Positions 17,353-28,792 of a DNA stretch of 64,000 nucleotides are shown here, in pieces. The position numbers and the translations under genes are program-made. Source of the stretch: Xanthomonas cucurbitae (lineage in GTDB: Bacteria; Pseudomonadota; Gammaproteobacteria; Xanthomonadales; Xanthomonadaceae); contig NZ_MDED01000018.1 of the NCBI RefSeq assembly GCF_002939885.1, positions 27,416-91,415 on the forward strand, read 5' to 3'. Each line of letters opens with the position of its first letter. Within the stretch, counting starts at the first letter, position 1. The notes under the pieces are model-generated. The model saw nothing but the letters and a program-made list of their open reading frames with translations, did not search any database and had not been told where the DNA came from.

Positions 17353-17897
17353 TTCAGACCCTGGATCGTCTGATGACCAACCCGATGCCGGAAGGCCGGG
17401 TGGAAGACATCCTGCGCCCGGAAGGCGAAAACCCGCTGCTGGAAAAGGGCTATGTCACCACCAGCGTCGATGCGCTGTTGAACTGGGCACGCACCGGCTC
17501 GATGTGGCCGATGACGTTCGGTCTGGCCTGTTGTGCGGTCGAGATGATGCATGCCGGTGCCGCGCGTCTGGACCTTGACCGCTACGGCGTGGTGTTCCGC
17601 CCTTCGCCGCGCCAGTCCGATGTGATGATCGTGGCCGGGACCCTGGTCAACAAGATGGCCCCGGCGCTGCGCAAGGTCTACGACCAGATGCCCGATCCCA
17701 AGTGGGTCATCTCGATGGGCAGCTGCGCCAATGGCGGTGGCTACTATCACTATTCGTATTCGGTGGTGCGCGGTTGCGATCGCATCGTGCCGGTGGACAT
17801 CTACGTCCCGGGCTGCCCGCCGACCGCCGAGGCGCTGGTCTACGGCATCCTGCAGCTGCAGAAGAAGATCTGGCGTACCCAGACCATCGCACGCTGA
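17343..17897 (+). CDS. nuoB: NADH-quinone oxidoreductase subunit B
   Basis: A 184-residue subunit that carries the terminal iron-sulfur cluster N2 next to the quinone site. Ligands are the tandem Cys pair in [11 protein letters not shown], the Cys of [14 protein letters not shown] and the Cys of [11 protein letters not shown]. The start ATG 17343 lies inside nuoA. nuoC follows after 36 bases. Confidence 0.98.
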   Translation: MGVIQTLDRLMTNPMPEGRVEDILRPEGENPLLEKGYVTTSVDALLNWARTGSMWPMTFGLACCAVEMMHAGAARLDLDRYGVVFRPSPRQSDVMIVAGTLVNKMAPALRKVYDQMPDPKWVISMGSCANGGGYYHYSYSVVRGCDRIVPVDIYVPGCPPTAEALVYGILQLQKKIWRTQTIAR

Positions 17898-17933
17898 CAC
17901 CCGTCTTCTTCTACCGAGAGCAGCCAAGCCCCC

Positions 17934-18686
17934 ATGGCAGAGCAAGCATCCTCCTTCACTGACCGACTTGCGGCACGTTTCGCCGGTGCGCAGATCGCCG
18001 TGGTATTGCCGCGCGGCGAAGTGACGCTGGAAGTGTCTGCCGCCGATTGGCACGCGACCTGTCTTGCGCTGCGCGACGAGCTCGGTTTCGAGCAGCTCAG
18101 CGACCTGTGCGGCGTCGATTACCTGGGTTATGGCAGCGCCGAATGGGACACCGCCGACGTGTCCTCGCAGGGCTTCAGTCGCGGCGTCGAAGGCAAGGCA
18201 CTTGGCCGCTTCGCCTGGGGCGAATTCCCCAGCGAGGAAACCTCTGATGGCGCGCAGCCACAGCAGCTGCCCAAGCAGCGCTTTGCGGTGGTCGCGCAGC
18301 TGATTTCCTATCAGCACAACCAGCGTCTGCGCGTGCGTTGCTACGCACCGGACGAACAGGTGCCGGTGGTGGCGTCGGTGACCGACATCTGGCCGGGCGT
18401 GAACTGGTTCGAGCGCGAAGCGTTCGACCTGTTCGGCATCGTGTTCGATGGTCACCCGGATCTGCGCCGCATCCTGACCGACTATGGATTCGTCGGCCAT
18501 CCGTTCCGCAAGGATTTCCCGCTGATCGGCAACGTCGAAGTGCGCTACGACGAAGAGCGCAAGCGCGTGGTGTACGAACCGGTGACCTCGGTCGAGCCGC
18601 GCGTCGGCGTGCCGCGCGTGATCCGCGACGACGCCCGTTATGAGACTGCCGCCGGTGAAGTGGGCAAGTCGGAGACTGCCAAGTGA
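17934..18686 (+). CDS. nuoC: NADH-quinone oxidoreductase subunit C
   Basis: A 250-residue peripheral-arm subunit (30-kDa type). [24 protein letters not shown] and [23 protein letters not shown] are the diagnostic blocks. It is a separate protein from NuoD, unlike the fused NuoCD of Escherichia coli. The C-terminus is charged. The GTG of nuoD overlaps its stop (GTGA). Confidence 0.97.
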   Translation: MAEQASSFTDRLAARFAGAQIAVVLPRGEVTLEVSAADWHATCLALRDELGFEQLSDLCGVDYLGYGSAEWDTADVSSQGFSRGVEGKALGRFAWGEFPSEETSDGAQPQQLPKQRFAVVAQLISYQHNQRLRVRCYAPDEQVPVVASVTDIWPGVNWFEREAFDLFGIVFDGHPDLRRILTDYGFVGHPFRKDFPLIGNVEVRYDEERKRVVYEPVTSVEPRVGVPRVIRDDARYETAAGEVGKSETAK

Positions 18687-19990
18687 GTGAGTTCCGCCAG
18701 GCAACCGATGCCTTCGCGAGCAATCCTGTCGAAAGCAAGCAGGAAATCCGCAACTACACGATGAACTTCGGGCCGCAGCATCCTGCGGCGCACGGCGTGC
18801 TGCGCCTGATCCTGGAAATGGACGGCGAAACCGTGGTGCGCGCCGATCCGCATATCGGCCTGCTGCACCGTGGCACCGAGAAGCTGGCCGAATCCAAGCC
18901 GTTCAATCAGTCGGTGCCGTACATGGACCGTCTGGACTACGTGTCGATGATGTGCAACGAGCATGCCTATGTGCGCGCGATCGAGTCCTTGATGGGCATC
19001 GAGGCGCCCGAGCGTGCGCAGTACATCCGCACCATGTTCGACGAGATCACACGCATCAAGAACCACTTGATGTGGGTCGGTTCCAACGCACTCGATCTGG
19101 GCGCAATGGCGGTGATGCTGTACGCATTCCGCGAGCGCGAAGAGCTGATGGACGTGTACGAGGCGGTCAGCGGCGCGCGCATGCACGCGGCCTACTACCG
19201 CCCGGGTGGCGTCTACCGCGATCTGCCCGATCGCATGCCGCAGTACAAGGAATCGCGCTGGCACAAGGGTGGGGCGCTGAAGAAGCGCAACGCCGGTCGT
19301 GAAGGCACCATGCTGGACTTCCTGGAGGAGTTCACCAACACCTTCCCGTCGCGCGTGGACGAATACGAAACCCTGCTGACCGACAACCGCATCTGGAAGC
19401 AGCGCACCGTGGATGTGGGCATCATCAGCCCGGACCTGGCGCGTGCCTGGGGCATGACCGGTCCGATGTTGCGTGGTTCGGGCATCGAGTGGGATCTGCG
19501 CAAGAAGCAGCCGTACGCCAAGTACGATGCGGTGGACTTCGACATCCCGGTCGGCACCAACGGCGATTGCTACGACCGCTACCTGGTCCGCGTGGCCGAG
19601 ATGCGCGAGTCCAATCGCATCATCAAGCAGTGCGTGACCTGGCTCAAGGCCAACCCAGGCCCGGTCATGGTGCCCAATTTCAAGGTCGCTCCGCCCAGCC
19701 GCGAAGGCATGAAGGACGACATGGAAGCGCTGATCCATCACTTCAAGCTGTTCAGTGAAGGCTACTGCGTGCCAGCCGGCGAAACCTATAGCGCGGTCGA
19801 AGCGCCCAAGGGCGAGTTCGGCTGCTACCTGCTGTCCGATGGCGCCAACAAGCCGTTCCGCGTGCATCTGCGCGCGCCGGGCTTTGCGCATCTGTCGTCG
19901 ATGGACGCCGTGGTGCGTGGCTATCTGCTGGCCGACGTCGTGGCGATGATCGGTACTTACGATTTGGTTTTCGGTGAGGTTGACCGATGA
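18683..19990 (+). CDS. nuoD: NADH-quinone oxidoreductase subunit D
   Basis: A 435-residue 49-kDa-type subunit forming most of the quinone cavity. [15 protein letters not shown] near residue 30 holds the conserved His; [12 protein letters not shown] and [15 protein letters not shown] blocks follow (here [17 protein letters not shown]). The Tyr and His for quinone binding sit within these blocks. GTG at 18683 overlaps the nuoC stop; it is the only start that gives the usual N-terminus [11 protein letters not shown]. The end overlaps nuoE (ATGA). Confidence 0.98.
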   Translation: MSEFRQATDAFASNPVESKQEIRNYTMNFGPQHPAAHGVLRLILEMDGETVVRADPHIGLLHRGTEKLAESKPFNQSVPYMDRLDYVSMMCNEHAYVRAIESLMGIEAPERAQYIRTMFDEITRIKNHLMWVGSNALDLGAMAVMLYAFREREELMDVYEAVSGARMHAAYYRPGGVYRDLPDRMPQYKESRWHKGGALKKRNAGREGTMLDFLEEFTNTFPSRVDEYETLLTDNRIWKQRTVDVGIISPDLARAWGMTGPMLRGSGIEWDLRKKQPYAKYDAVDFDIPVGTNGDCYDRYLVRVAEMRESNRIIKQCVTWLKANPGPVMVPNFKVAPPSREGMKDDMEALIHHFKLFSEGYCVPAGETYSAVEAPKGEFGCYLLSDGANKPFRVHLRAPGFAHLSSMDAVVRGYLLADVVAMIGTYDLVFGEVDR

Positions 19991-20514
19991 AGGCGACGGG
20001 TAATTTCGAAGCGGCGCGCGACGTCGATCCGCAGGTGGTGCTGAGCGACAAGACGCGCGCGCACATCGATCATTGGCTGGCCAAGTTCCCGCCCGACCGC
20101 AAACGGTCGGCGGTGCTGCAGGGCCTGCACGCTGCGCAGGAACAGAACCAGGGCTGGCTGACCGACGAGTTGATCGTCGGCGTGGCCAAGTACCTGGAAC
20201 TGCCGCCGGTGTGGGCCTATGAGGTCGCCAGTTTCTACTCGATGTTCGAGACCGAAAAGGTCGGCCGCCACAATGTGGCGTTCTGCACCAACATCAGCTG
20301 CTGGCTCAACGGCGCCGAAGATCTGCTGGCGCACGCGGAGAAGAAGCTGGGTTGCAAGTTGGGTCAGTCGACGGCCGATGGCCGCGTCTACCTCAAGCGA
20401 GAAGAAGAGTGCCTGGCGGCCTGTTCCGCAGCGCCGATGATGGTCATCAACGGCCATTACCACGAGCACCTGACGAAAGAGAAGGTCGACGCGCTGCTGG
20501 ACGGGCTGGAATAA
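19987..20514 (+). CDS. nuoE: NADH-quinone oxidoreductase subunit E
   Basis: A 175-residue thioredoxin-fold subunit that holds the [2Fe-2S] cluster N1a. The four Cys are arranged C-x4-C (CTNISC) and C-x3-C (ECLAAC). [13 protein letters not shown] and [10 protein letters not shown] are typical. ATG overlaps the nuoD stop; nuoF begins after three bases. Confidence 0.97.
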   Translation: MKATGNFEAARDVDPQVVLSDKTRAHIDHWLAKFPPDRKRSAVLQGLHAAQEQNQGWLTDELIVGVAKYLELPPVWAYEVASFYSMFETEKVGRHNVAFCTNISCWLNGAEDLLAHAEKKLGCKLGQSTADGRVYLKREEECLAACSAAPMMVINGHYHEHLTKEKVDALLDGLE

Positions 20515-20517
20515 GAC

Positions 20518-21852
20518 ATGGCACATCATCACGCACCTACCGGTCCGGTCGGTCCGGCACCGTTGCCGCACCAGGTCGTCTACACCACCCTGCACTACGA
20601 TACTCCGTGGTCGTACGAGAGCTACCTCAAGACTGGTGGCTACGCCGCGCTGCGCAAGATCCTGGAAGAAAAGATCGCGCCGGCCGACGTGATCGAAATG
20701 GTCAAAGCATCGAACCTGCGCGGCCGTGGCGGCGCGGGCTTCCCGACCGGTTTGAAGTGGTCGTTCATGCCCAAGGGCACCATGCAGAAGTACATCCTGT
20801 GCAACTCGGACGAATCCGAGCCGGGTACCTGCAAGGACCGCGACATCCTGCGTTACAACCCGCACTCGGTGGTGGAGGGCATGGCGATCGCCTGCTACGC
20901 CACCGGCTCGACCGTGGGCTACAACTACCTGCGTGGCGAGTTCCACCACGAGCCGTTTGAAAACTTCGAGCTGGCGCTGGCTGATGCCTATGCCAACGGC
21001 TGGCTGGGCAAGAACATCCTCGGCAGCGGCGTGGATATCGATATCTACGGTGCGCTGGGTGCCGGTGCCTACATCTGCGGCGAAGAAACCGCATTGATGG
21101 AATCGCTGGAAGGCAAGAAGGGCCAGCCGCGCTACAAGCCGCCGTTCCCGGCCAATTTTGGCCTGTACGGCAAGCCGACCACCATCAACAACACCGAGAC
21201 CTATGCGTCGGTGCCGGCGATCATCCGCAACGGCCCGGAGTGGTTCCTCGGCCTGAGCAAGACCAAGAACGGCGGCCCGAAGATTTTCTCGGTCTCCGGT
21301 TGCGTGCAGAAGGGCGGCAACTTCGAAGTGCCGCTCGGCACCACATTCGACGAACTGCTGGAAATGGCCGGCGGTCTGCGCCCAGGTCGCAAGCTGAAGG
21401 GCGTGGTGCCCGGCGGTGTGTCGATGCCGGTGCTGAAGGCCGACCAGGTCGCTGGCCTGCAGATGGATTACGACACCTTGCGTGCGCTGGGCACCGGTCT
21501 GGGGTCGGGCGCCATCGTGGTGCTGGACGACAGCGTCTGCTGCGTGCGTTTCGCCTGCCGCATCTCGCAGTTCTTCCACAAGGAATCCTGCGGCCAGTGC
21601 ACCCCGTGCCGCGAAGGTACCGGCTGGATGCACCGCGTGCTGGAGCGCATCGTCGCCAGCAAGGCCACGATGGAAGACCTGCATCAGCTGCGCACCGTCG
21701 CCGGCCAGATCGAAGGCCACACCATCTGCGCGTTCGGTGAAGCGGCCGCATGGCCGATCCAGGGCTTCCTGCGTCAGTTCTGGGACGAGTTCGAGTACTA
21801 CATCGTCAACGGTCGTTCGATCGTCGACACGCAAGTCGGAGTGGCCGCATGA
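20518..21852 (+). CDS. nuoF: NADH-quinone oxidoreductase subunit F (NADH/FMN site)
   Basis: A 444-residue subunit that oxidises NADH and carries FMN and the [4Fe-4S] cluster N3. [13 protein letters not shown] is the NADH site, [19 protein letters not shown] the FMN site, and [12 protein letters not shown] with a later TICAF Cys binds N3. It is preceded by the usual His-rich short N-terminus (MAHHHAP). Its last four bases overlap nuoG (ATGA). Confidence 0.98.
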   Translation: MAHHHAPTGPVGPAPLPHQVVYTTLHYDTPWSYESYLKTGGYAALRKILEEKIAPADVIEMVKASNLRGRGGAGFPTGLKWSFMPKGTMQKYILCNSDESEPGTCKDRDILRYNPHSVVEGMAIACYATGSTVGYNYLRGEFHHEPFENFELALADAYANGWLGKNILGSGVDIDIYGALGAGAYICGEETALMESLEGKKGQPRYKPPFPANFGLYGKPTTINNTETYASVPAIIRNGPEWFLGLSKTKNGGPKIFSVSGCVQKGGNFEVPLGTTFDELLEMAGGLRPGRKLKGVVPGGVSMPVLKADQVAGLQMDYDTLRALGTGLGSGAIVVLDDSVCCVRFACRISQFFHKESCGQCTPCREGTGWMHRVLERIVASKATMEDLHQLRTVAGQIEGHTICAFGEAAAWPIQGFLRQFWDEFEYYIVNGRSIVDTQVGVAA

Positions 21853-24083
21853 GCGCCCAACCAGTGAACCCGAACGTGCCGCCGGATCATGTGACCGTCG
21901 AGATCGACGGCCAGAGCCTGGTCGTGCCGAAGGGCTCGATGATTATCCAGGCCGCCGACAAGGCCGGCATTCCGATCCCGCGTTTCTGCTACCACGAGAA
22001 GCTGCCGATCGCCGCCAACTGCCGCATGTGCCTGGTGGATGTCGAGAAGTCGCCCAAGCCGTCGCCCGCCTGCGCCACGCCGGTGATGGATGGCATGAAG
22101 GTCACCACGCGTAGCGAAAAAGCGCTGAAGTACCAGCGCAGCGTGATGGAATTCCTGCTCATCAATCACCCGCTGGATTGCCCGATCTGCGATCAGGGCG
22201 GCGAGTGCGAGTTGCAGGACGTCTCGCTCGGTTACGGCCGTTCGGTGAGCCGCTTCAACGAGCGCAAGCGCGTGGTGCCGGACGAGGACATCGGTCCGCT
22301 GGTTGCCACCGAGATGACCCGTTGCATCCAGTGCACCCGCTGCGTGCGTTTCACCGCAGATATCGCCGGTACCTACGAACTGGGCGGCATGTATCGCGGC
22401 GAGAACCTGCAGATCGGCACCTACGACGGCAAGCCGTTGACCACCGAAATTTCCGGCAACGTCATCGACGTATGCCCGGTGGGCGCGCTGACCAACAAGG
22501 TGTTCCAGTTCCGTGCGCGTCCGTGGGAACTGATGGCGCGCGAATCGCTGGGTTACCACGATGCGATGGGCTCGAACCTGTTCCTGCATGTGCGTCGCGG
22601 CGAAGTGCTGCGGACCGTGCCGCGCGAGAACGAGGCGGTCAACGAGTGCTGGCTGTCCGATCGCGATCGTTATTCGCACCAGGGCCTGTATTCGGAAGAC
22701 CGTGCGGTCAAGCCGCTGAAGAAGATCAATGGCGAGTGGGCCGAGGTGAGCTGGGCCGAAGGGTTGGCTGCCGCGACCCAGATCCTGCGCGACAACGCCG
22801 GCGATCAGCTCGGCGTGCTGGTGCATCCGTCCACCTCGAACGAAGAGGGCGCGTTGCTTGCCCGTCTGGCCGAAGGGCTGGGCAGCGGCAACCTGGATCA
22901 CCGCCTGCTGAACCGCGACTTCTCCGACGCGGCAGTGGCGCAAGCCTTCGCAACGCCGCTGGCCGAGATCGAGCAGGCCGATGTGGTAGTGTTATTCGGC
23001 AGCAACGTGCGTCATGAGCTGCCGCTGCTGCATGCGCGGTTGCGCAAGGCGCACATCCAGAACGGCACGCAGATCCATTCGGTCAACCCGGTCGATTTCG
23101 ATTTCGCCTTCACCCAGGCTAGCCGCACCGTGGTCGCGCCGTCGCAGCTGGCAGCTGCGCTCGATGACGCCACCCTGCGTGATGCGGTCAAGGGCGCGAG
23201 CCGTGCGGTGATCGTGGTCGGCGCTTTGGCCGAGAATCATCCGCAGGCTGCGGCGCTGCGTGCAGCTGCACGTGACTTCGCCACCGCAACCGGCGCCTCG
23301 CTGTGCCGCATCCCGCAGGGCGCCAACGCCGTGGGCCTCGTGTCGCAGGGCGTGCTGCCGACCGCACGCGATGTGGCCGGCATGCTGATGCAACCGCGTC
23401 AGGCTTACGTGTTGTATGGCATCGAGCCGGGTCTGGATTTTGCCGACGCCGCCGCTGCGCGCAGCGCGCTTGCCGGTGCCAAGGTGGTTGCATTCAGCCA
23501 GTTCGCCTGCGCTTCAACGCGCGATGTGGCCGACGTGATCCTGCCGATCGGCGCGTTGCCGGAAATCGATGCCTCGCTGACCAATCTCGATGGTCGCGTG
23601 CAGACCGCACGTGCCGCAGGCCGCCTGCCGGTCGAGGCGCGCGAAGGCTGGCGGGTACTGCGTGCGCTCGGTGGCGAGTTGGGCCTGGCCGGTTTCGAGT
23701 TCACCGATCTGGTCGGCCTGCGTGCCGGCATGCAGAACCGCACGGTGAGCCCGGTCGCTTCTGCGCAGCCGGCCGTCTCCGGCGCGGGTCTGGAAGTGGC
23801 GGCAACGGCGGCGATCTATCGCACCGATGCCGTCGTGCGCCGTGCCGCCGCGCTGCAGTCGCATCCGCTCAACATCGCCCCGTGCGTGGCGATGCATCCG
23901 GAGCAGGCCTCGCAGTTGCAGGTCGGCGAAGGGCAGATGGTCAAGGTCGGCACCGACGCCGGTAAGGCGACGCTGCCGGTGGTGCTGGACAAGCGCGTTG
24001 CACCGGGCACGGTGTGGATTGAGTCCGGCCACGGCGCAACTGCGCCGCTCGGTGCCGGTCGCGTAACGGTGGTGGCTGCATGA
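21849..24083 (+). CDS. nuoG: NADH-quinone oxidoreductase subunit G
   Basis: A 744-residue subunit beginning at ATG 21849. The ferredoxin-like part has the [2Fe-2S] set ([20 protein letters not shown]), the His-Cys cluster N5 ([18 protein letters not shown]) and the [4Fe-4S] set [10 protein letters not shown] with CPVGAL. The C-terminal half is a molybdopterin-oxidoreductase fold. The extra Cys motif for cluster N7 found in Escherichia coli is not seen just after [13 protein letters not shown], so N7 is probably absent. Confidence 0.97.
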   Translation: MSAQPVNPNVPPDHVTVEIDGQSLVVPKGSMIIQAADKAGIPIPRFCYHEKLPIAANCRMCLVDVEKSPKPSPACATPVMDGMKVTTRSEKALKYQRSVMEFLLINHPLDCPICDQGGECELQDVSLGYGRSVSRFNERKRVVPDEDIGPLVATEMTRCIQCTRCVRFTADIAGTYELGGMYRGENLQIGTYDGKPLTTEISGNVIDVCPVGALTNKVFQFRARPWELMARESLGYHDAMGSNLFLHVRRGEVLRTVPRENEAVNECWLSDRDRYSHQGLYSEDRAVKPLKKINGEWAEVSWAEGLAAATQILRDNAGDQLGVLVHPSTSNEEGALLARLAEGLGSGNLDHRLLNRDFSDAAVAQAFATPLAEIEQADVVVLFGSNVRHELPLLHARLRKAHIQNGTQIHSVNPVDFDFAFTQASRTVVAPSQLAAALDDATLRDAVKGASRAVIVVGALAENHPQAAALRAAARDFATATGASLCRIPQGANAVGLVSQGVLPTARDVAGMLMQPRQAYVLYGIEPGLDFADAAAARSALAGAKVVAFSQFACASTRDVADVILPIGALPEIDASLTNLDGRVQTARAAGRLPVEAREGWRVLRALGGELGLAGFEFTDLVGLRAGMQNRTVSPVASAQPAVSGAGLEVAATAAIYRTDAVVRRAAALQSHPLNIAPCVAMHPEQASQLQVGEGQMVKVGTDAGKATLPVVLDKRVAPGTVWIESGHGATAPLGAGRVTVVAA

Positions 24084-25171
24084 ACGAATTGCTGTTGAAC
24101 GTGGTCGACCCCCTGCACCAGTGGTTTGTTGGTCTGGGCGATGGCGGCATCCTGCTGTGGACCGTGTTGAAGATCCTGCTGATCGCCGTGCCGGTGATCG
24201 TCACGGTGGCCTTCTACGTGGTCTGGGAGCGCAAGCTCATCGGCTGGATGCACGTACGCCACGGGCCGATGTACGTGGGCATGGGTATTTTCCAGGCCTT
24301 CGCCGACGTGTTCAAACTCCTGTTCAAGGAGATCGTGCAACCGGCCAGCTCGCACAAGGCGATGTTCATCATCGCGCCGCTGTTGACGCTGGCGCCGGCC
24401 TTTGCCGCCTGGTCGGTGGTGCCGTTCGATGCGCAGTTGGTGTTGTCCAATGCCAATGTGGGTCTGCTGTACCTGCTGGCGATGACCTCGTTGGGCGTGT
24501 ACGGCATCATCCTTGCGGGCTGGGCGTCCAATTCCAAGTACGCCTTCCTGGGTGCGATGCGCTCGGCCGCGCAGGTGGTCAGCTACGAAATCGCGATGGG
24601 CTTTGCGCTGGTCGGCGTGATGATCGCCTCCGGTAGCGTCAACCTGAGCCAGATCGTGTTCGCGCAGGCCGGCAACTCCGGGTTCTTCGATTGGTTCCTG
24701 ATTCCGCTGTTCCCGCTGTTCATCGTGTACTGGGTCTCCGGCGTCGCCGAAACCAATCGCGCGCCGTTCGACGTGGTGGAAGGCGAATCGGAAATCGTTG
24801 CCGGCCACATGGTGGAATACTCGGGCGGCGCGTTCGCGCTGTTCTTCCTCGCCGAATACGCCAACATGATCCTGGTCAGCTTCCTGATCTCGATCTTCTT
24901 CCTCGGTGGCTGGCTGAGCCCGATCCAGGGCTGGGTCAATGCGGATATCTCGCCGTGGATCGACTGGCTGTGGAAGGGCGGTTGGCCGTGGCTGCTGATG
25001 AAGGTGTTCTTCTTCGCCAGCGCCTACATCTGGTTCCGCGCCAGCTTCCCGCGCTACCGCTACGACCAGATCATGCGCCTGGGCTGGAAGGTGTTCATTC
25101 CGCTCACGATCGTGTGGATCGCAGTGACGGCATTGATGGTGTTTTACGGCGTGATCCAGAAGGGCGTGTAA
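24080..25171 (+). CDS. nuoH: NADH-quinone oxidoreductase subunit H
   Basis: A 363-residue membrane subunit that lines the quinone tunnel. It has about eight to nine hydrophobic helices. [15 protein letters not shown], the acidic loop [19 protein letters not shown] and FLAEYANM are signatures of the quinone/proton channel. ATG overlaps the nuoG stop. nuoI begins three bases after its TAA. Confidence 0.98.
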   Translation: MNELLLNVVDPLHQWFVGLGDGGILLWTVLKILLIAVPVIVTVAFYVVWERKLIGWMHVRHGPMYVGMGIFQAFADVFKLLFKEIVQPASSHKAMFIIAPLLTLAPAFAAWSVVPFDAQLVLSNANVGLLYLLAMTSLGVYGIILAGWASNSKYAFLGAMRSAAQVVSYEIAMGFALVGVMIASGSVNLSQIVFAQAGNSGFFDWFLIPLFPLFIVYWVSGVAETNRAPFDVVEGESEIVAGHMVEYSGGAFALFFLAEYANMILVSFLISIFFLGGWLSPIQGWVNADISPWIDWLWKGGWPWLLMKVFFFASAYIWFRASFPRYRYDQIMRLGWKVFIPLTIVWIAVTALMVFYGVIQKGV

Positions 25172-25174
25172 TTG

Positions 25175-25663
25175 ATGAACAAGATCACCCATTACTTCAA
25201 GAGCCTGCTGCTGCTCGAACTGCTCGGCGGTTTGTGGCTGACGTTGAAATACACGTTCAAGCCCAAGTACACCGTGCTGTACCCGATGGAGAAGTTCCCG
25301 CAGTCGCCGCGTTTCCGTGGCTTGCACGCCCTGCGTCGCTATCCCAACGGCGAAGAGCGCTGCATCGCGTGCAAGCTGTGCGAAGCGGTCTGCCCGGCGC
25401 TGGCGATCACCATCGACTCGGCCAAGCGCGAAGACGGCACCCGCCGCACCACCCGCTACGACATCGACCTGTTCAAGTGCATCTTCTGCGGCTTCTGCGA
25501 AGAAAGCTGCCCGGTGGACTCGATCGTCGAGACGCACATCCTCGAGTATCACTTCGAGAAGCGTGGCGAGAACATTGTCAACAAGCCGCAGCTGCTGGCG
25601 ATCGGAGACCGGCTGGAAGCCGAGATCGCCGAGCGTCGCGCTGCCGATGCCGCCTTCCGTTGA
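25175..25663 (+). CDS. nuoI: NADH-quinone oxidoreductase subunit I
   Basis: A 162-residue ferredoxin-like subunit that binds [4Fe-4S] clusters N6a and N6b. Two motifs C-x2-C-x2-C-x3-C-P are visible: [12 protein letters not shown] and [15 protein letters not shown] 25175 ([14 protein letters not shown]) is preferred to the in-frame TTG directly before it. An amphipathic N-terminus anchors it to the membrane. Confidence 0.98.
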   Translation: MNKITHYFKSLLLLELLGGLWLTLKYTFKPKYTVLYPMEKFPQSPRFRGLHALRRYPNGEERCIACKLCEAVCPALAITIDSAKREDGTRRTTRYDIDLFKCIFCGFCEESCPVDSIVETHILEYHFEKRGENIVNKPQLLAIGDRLEAEIAERRAADAAFR

Positions 25664-25670
25664 GGTCATG

Positions 25671-26330
25671 ATGGACTGGGTCTCTATTGCTTTCTACGCC
25701 TTCTCCGCCATCGCGGTCGTTTCCGCCGGCGCGGTGATCAGCGTGCGCAATCCGGTGTACGCCGTGTTGTGCCTGATCCTCACCTTCTTCTCGATGGCCT
25801 GCATCTGGCTGCTGGTCGGTGCCGAGTTTCTCGGCGTCACGCTGGTGCTGGTCTATGTCGGTGCGGTGATGGTGTTGTTCCTGTTCGTGGTGATGATGCT
25901 CGACATCGACACCAGCCGCCTGCGCGAGGGCTGGGTCAGGTACATGCCGGTCGGTGTCATCGTCGCCGTGGCGATGCTGGTGCAGATGGTCACCCTGATC
26001 GGCGTCAAGGCGCGTAGCGCCACGCCATTTCCGGCCGACAACGCCGCAGCGCAGGCGGCTGACGTGTCCAATCTGACCTGGCTTGCCAAGAGCCTGTACA
26101 CCGAGTTCCTGCTGCCGTTCGAGTTTGCGGCAGTGATCCTCACCGTGGCGGTGGTGGCGGCGGTGATGCTGACCCTGCGCAAGCGCACCGGCATCAAGAT
26201 GCAGAATGCGTCCGAGCAGTCGCGGGTCAAGGCTGGCGATCGTCTGCGCATGGTCAAAATGGCGGTTGAAAAGCCGGTACAGGTCGCACCGCAGCCGGAT
26301 GTGATCGACGGACAGGAGGCAAAGTCTTGA
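25671..26330 (+). CDS. nuoJ: NADH-quinone oxidoreductase subunit J
   Basis: A 219-residue membrane subunit with five predicted helices. [18 protein letters not shown] and [19 protein letters not shown] are family blocks. Two ATGs are adjacent (25668 and 25671); the second is five bases after GAGG and is preferred. The C-terminus is a longer hydrophilic tail with basic residues. nuoK begins with a TTG that overlaps its stop. Confidence 0.95.
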
Positions 26331-26632
26331 TTACCTTGGGCCACCTGCTGGGATTGGGCGCGGTGCTGTTCTGCATTTCCCTGGCCGGCATCTTCCTCAA
26401 CCGCAAGAACGTCATCGTGTTGCTGATGTCGATCGAGTTGATGCTGCTGTCGGTCAACGTCAACTTCATTGCGTTCTCGCGCGAGCTCGGCGACACCGCC
26501 GGTCAGTTGTTCGTGTTCTTCATCCTGACCGTTGCCGCCGCGGAGGCCGCCATCGGTCTTGCGATCCTGGTGACTCTGTTCCGTACGCGCCGCACGATCA
26601 ATGTGGCCGAAGTCGACACGTTGAAGGGCTGA
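26327..26632 (+). CDS. nuoK: NADH-quinone oxidoreductase subunit K
   Basis: A 101-residue antiporter-like subunit with three transmembrane helices. [26 protein letters not shown] contains the helix-2 Glu used in proton transfer; a second Glu is in [11 protein letters not shown]. The start is TTG 26327, overlapping the nuoJ stop and preceded by CAGGAGG; ATG is absent at this end, so a TTG start is well supported. Confidence 0.96.
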
Positions 26633-26639
26633 CCCGTAG

Positions 26640-28772
26640 ATGGAAATCACTCTCTCCAAGAGTCTGCTGATCGCAGTGGTGCTCGCACCGCTGGTCGGCA
26701 GCATCATCGCCGGCCTGTTCGGTCGTCAGGTGGGGCGCAAGGGCGCACAGTACGTCACCATCCTCGGCGTGGCGGTCAGCTGCGCGCTGTCGTGCCTGAC
26801 GCTGTACCAACTGGTGGAGCAGGGCGCCAGCCCGTTCAACCAGAACCTGTACACCTTCTTCGACGTCGGCAACTACTCGGCGCATGTCGGTTTCATGGTC
26901 GATCGTCTGACCGCGATGATGATGGTGGTGGTGACCTTCGTGTCGCTGCTGGTGCACATCTACACCATCGGCTACATGGAAGAAGACCCGGGCTACCAGC
27001 GCTTCTTCAGCTACATCTCGTTGTTCACCTTCTCCATGCTCACGCTGGTGATGAGCAACAACTTCCTGCAGCTGTTCTTCGGCTGGGAAGCGGTGGGCCT
27101 GGTGTCCTACCTGTTGATCGGTTTCTGGTTCAAACGCCCGACGGCGGTGTTCGCCAACATGAAGGCGTTCCTGGTCAACCGTGTCGGTGACTTCGGTTTC
27201 ATTCTCGGCATTGCCGGTGTGCTGCTGTGGTTCGGTTCGCTGGATTACTCCACCGTGTTCGCCAATGCGACCACCATGGCAGGCGCCAAGGTGCAGCTGT
27301 TCGCCGGCCACGAATGGAGCGTGATGACGCTGATCTGCATCTGCCTGTTCATCGGTGCGATGGGCAAGTCGGCGCAGGTGCCGTTGCACGTGTGGCTGCC
27401 GGACTCGATGGAAGGCCCGACCCCGATCTCGGCGCTGATCCACGCCGCGACCATGGTCACCGCCGGTATCTTCATGGTGGCGCGCATGTCGCCGCTGTTC
27501 GAACTGTCGCAGACCGCGCTGAACTTCATTTTGTTCATCGGTGCGACCACGGCCTTCTTCACCGGCCTGATCGGCATCGTGCAGAACGACATCAAGCGCG
27601 TGGTGGCGTATTCGACGCTGTCGCAGCTGGGCTATATGACAGTGGCGCTGGGCGTGTCGGCCTATTCGGCGGCGGTGTTCCACCTGATGACGCATGCCTT
27701 CTTCAAGGCGCTGCTGTTCCTGGCGGCCGGCTCGGTCATCATCGGCATGCACCACGAGCAGGACATGCGCAAGATGGGTGGCCTGCGCAAGTACATGAAG
27801 GTGACCTACTGGACCAGTGTGATTGGTACCCTGGCCCTGGTCGGTACACCGTTCTTCTCCGGCTTCTATTCGAAGGACACCATCATCGAGGCGGCCGCGC
27901 ATCACGCCCACGAGTCGCATAGTTGGGTTGCGACCTATGGTTATTGGGCAGTGCTCGGTGGCGTGCTGGTGACCAGCTTCTACAGCTTCCGCCTGCTGTT
28001 CCTCACCTTTCACGGCAAGGAACGCTTCCGTGATGCCCATGCGCATGCCCACCACGACAGCGCGCATGCCGATGCACATGGCAGCCATGCGCATGACGAT
28101 CACGCGCATGACGATCACGGCCACGGCCACCACGGTGCGCATGAGCCGCACGAGTCCAAGTGGGTGGTGACGTTGCCATTGATCCTGCTGGCGATTCCAT
28201 CGGTGGCGATCGGCTTCTTCACCATCGGCCCGATGCTGTTCGGTACCGATTGGCAGGGTCACCATGCAGCGCACGCGCTCAAGGGGCAGGCAGTGTCGTT
28301 CTTCACCGGCATCGTGGATTTCTACGATCCGGCGCGCGACACCGTCGGCGCACTGGCCGAAGAATTCCACGGCCCGGTCGCGTTCGCGCTGCATGGCATG
28401 CAAGCGGCGCCGTTCTTCCTGACCGTCGCCGGTCTGTTGCTTGCCGCGCTGTTCTACCTGTGGAAGCCGGAACTGGCCACCAAGTCACGCAAGGCGTTCG
28501 CGCCGGTCGTATGGCTGCTGGAAAACAAGTACGGCTTTGACAAGCTCTGGATCAATGGCTTCGCCGGTGGCGGCGTGGTTCTTGGCAAGGCGTCCCGTGC
28601 AATCGATACCCATGTGGTCGACGGCGTGGTCGTCAATGGTTCTGCCCGACTGATCGACCTGGCTGCAACTCTGCTGCGTCGCACGCAATCCGGTTTCCTC
28701 TATCACTACGCCTTCGCAATGATCATCGGTTTGATCGCCTTGTTGGCGGTACTGATGCATTTCTGGCGTTGA
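26640..28772 (+). CDS. nuoL: NADH-quinone oxidoreductase subunit L with a His-rich loop
   Basis: A 710-residue proton-pumping subunit of the Mrp-antiporter type with about 16 helices. Key blocks are FFGWEAVGLVSYLLIGFW (channel Glu), MGKSAQVPLHVWLPDSMEGPTP (channel Lys) and HAFFKALLFLAAGSV. Between two C-terminal helices, residues about 464-505 form a loop with 16 His in 43 residues, with Asp and Ala in between. That loop is far longer and richer in His than I expect for NuoL. The lateral helix region follows. Confidence 0.97.
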   Translation: MEITLSKSLLIAVVLAPLVGSIIAGLFGRQVGRKGAQYVTILGVAVSCALSCLTLYQLVEQGASPFNQNLYTFFDVGNYSAHVGFMVDRLTAMMMVVVTFVSLLVHIYTIGYMEEDPGYQRFFSYISLFTFSMLTLVMSNNFLQLFFGWEAVGLVSYLLIGFWFKRPTAVFANMKAFLVNRVGDFGFILGIAGVLLWFGSLDYSTVFANATTMAGAKVQLFAGHEWSVMTLICICLFIGAMGKSAQVPLHVWLPDSMEGPTPISALIHAATMVTAGIFMVARMSPLFELSQTALNFILFIGATTAFFTGLIGIVQNDIKRVVAYSTLSQLGYMTVALGVSAYSAAVFHLMTHAFFKALLFLAAGSVIIGMHHEQDMRKMGGLRKYMKVTYWTSVIGTLALVGTPFFSGFYSKDTIIEAAAHHAHESHSWVATYGYWAVLGGVLVTSFYSFRLLFLTFHGKERFRDAHAHAHHDSAHADAHGSHAHDDHAHDDHGHGHHGAHEPHESKWVVTLPLILLAIPSVAIGFFTIGPMLFGTDWQGHHAAHALKGQAVSFFTGIVDFYDPARDTVGALAEEFHGPVAFALHGMQAAPFFLTVAGLLLAALFYLWKPELATKSRKAFAPVVWLLENKYGFDKLWINGFAGGGVVLGKASRAIDTHVVDGVVVNGSARLIDLAATLLRRTQSGFLYHYAFAMIIGLIALLAVLMHFWR

Positions 28773-28792
28773 CCTGTACGGAATAAGAAAAC

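Noticed and set aside
19957..21834. Long minus-strand open frame (625 codons) opposite nuoE and nuoF
   Set aside because: High GC creates long antisense frames; the plus strand encodes the conserved subunits with iron-sulfur motifs and no family similarity is visible on the minus strand.
26598..28403. Minus-strand frame of 601 codons opposite nuoL
   Set aside because: Opposite strand of a well-supported gene; no recognisable domain.
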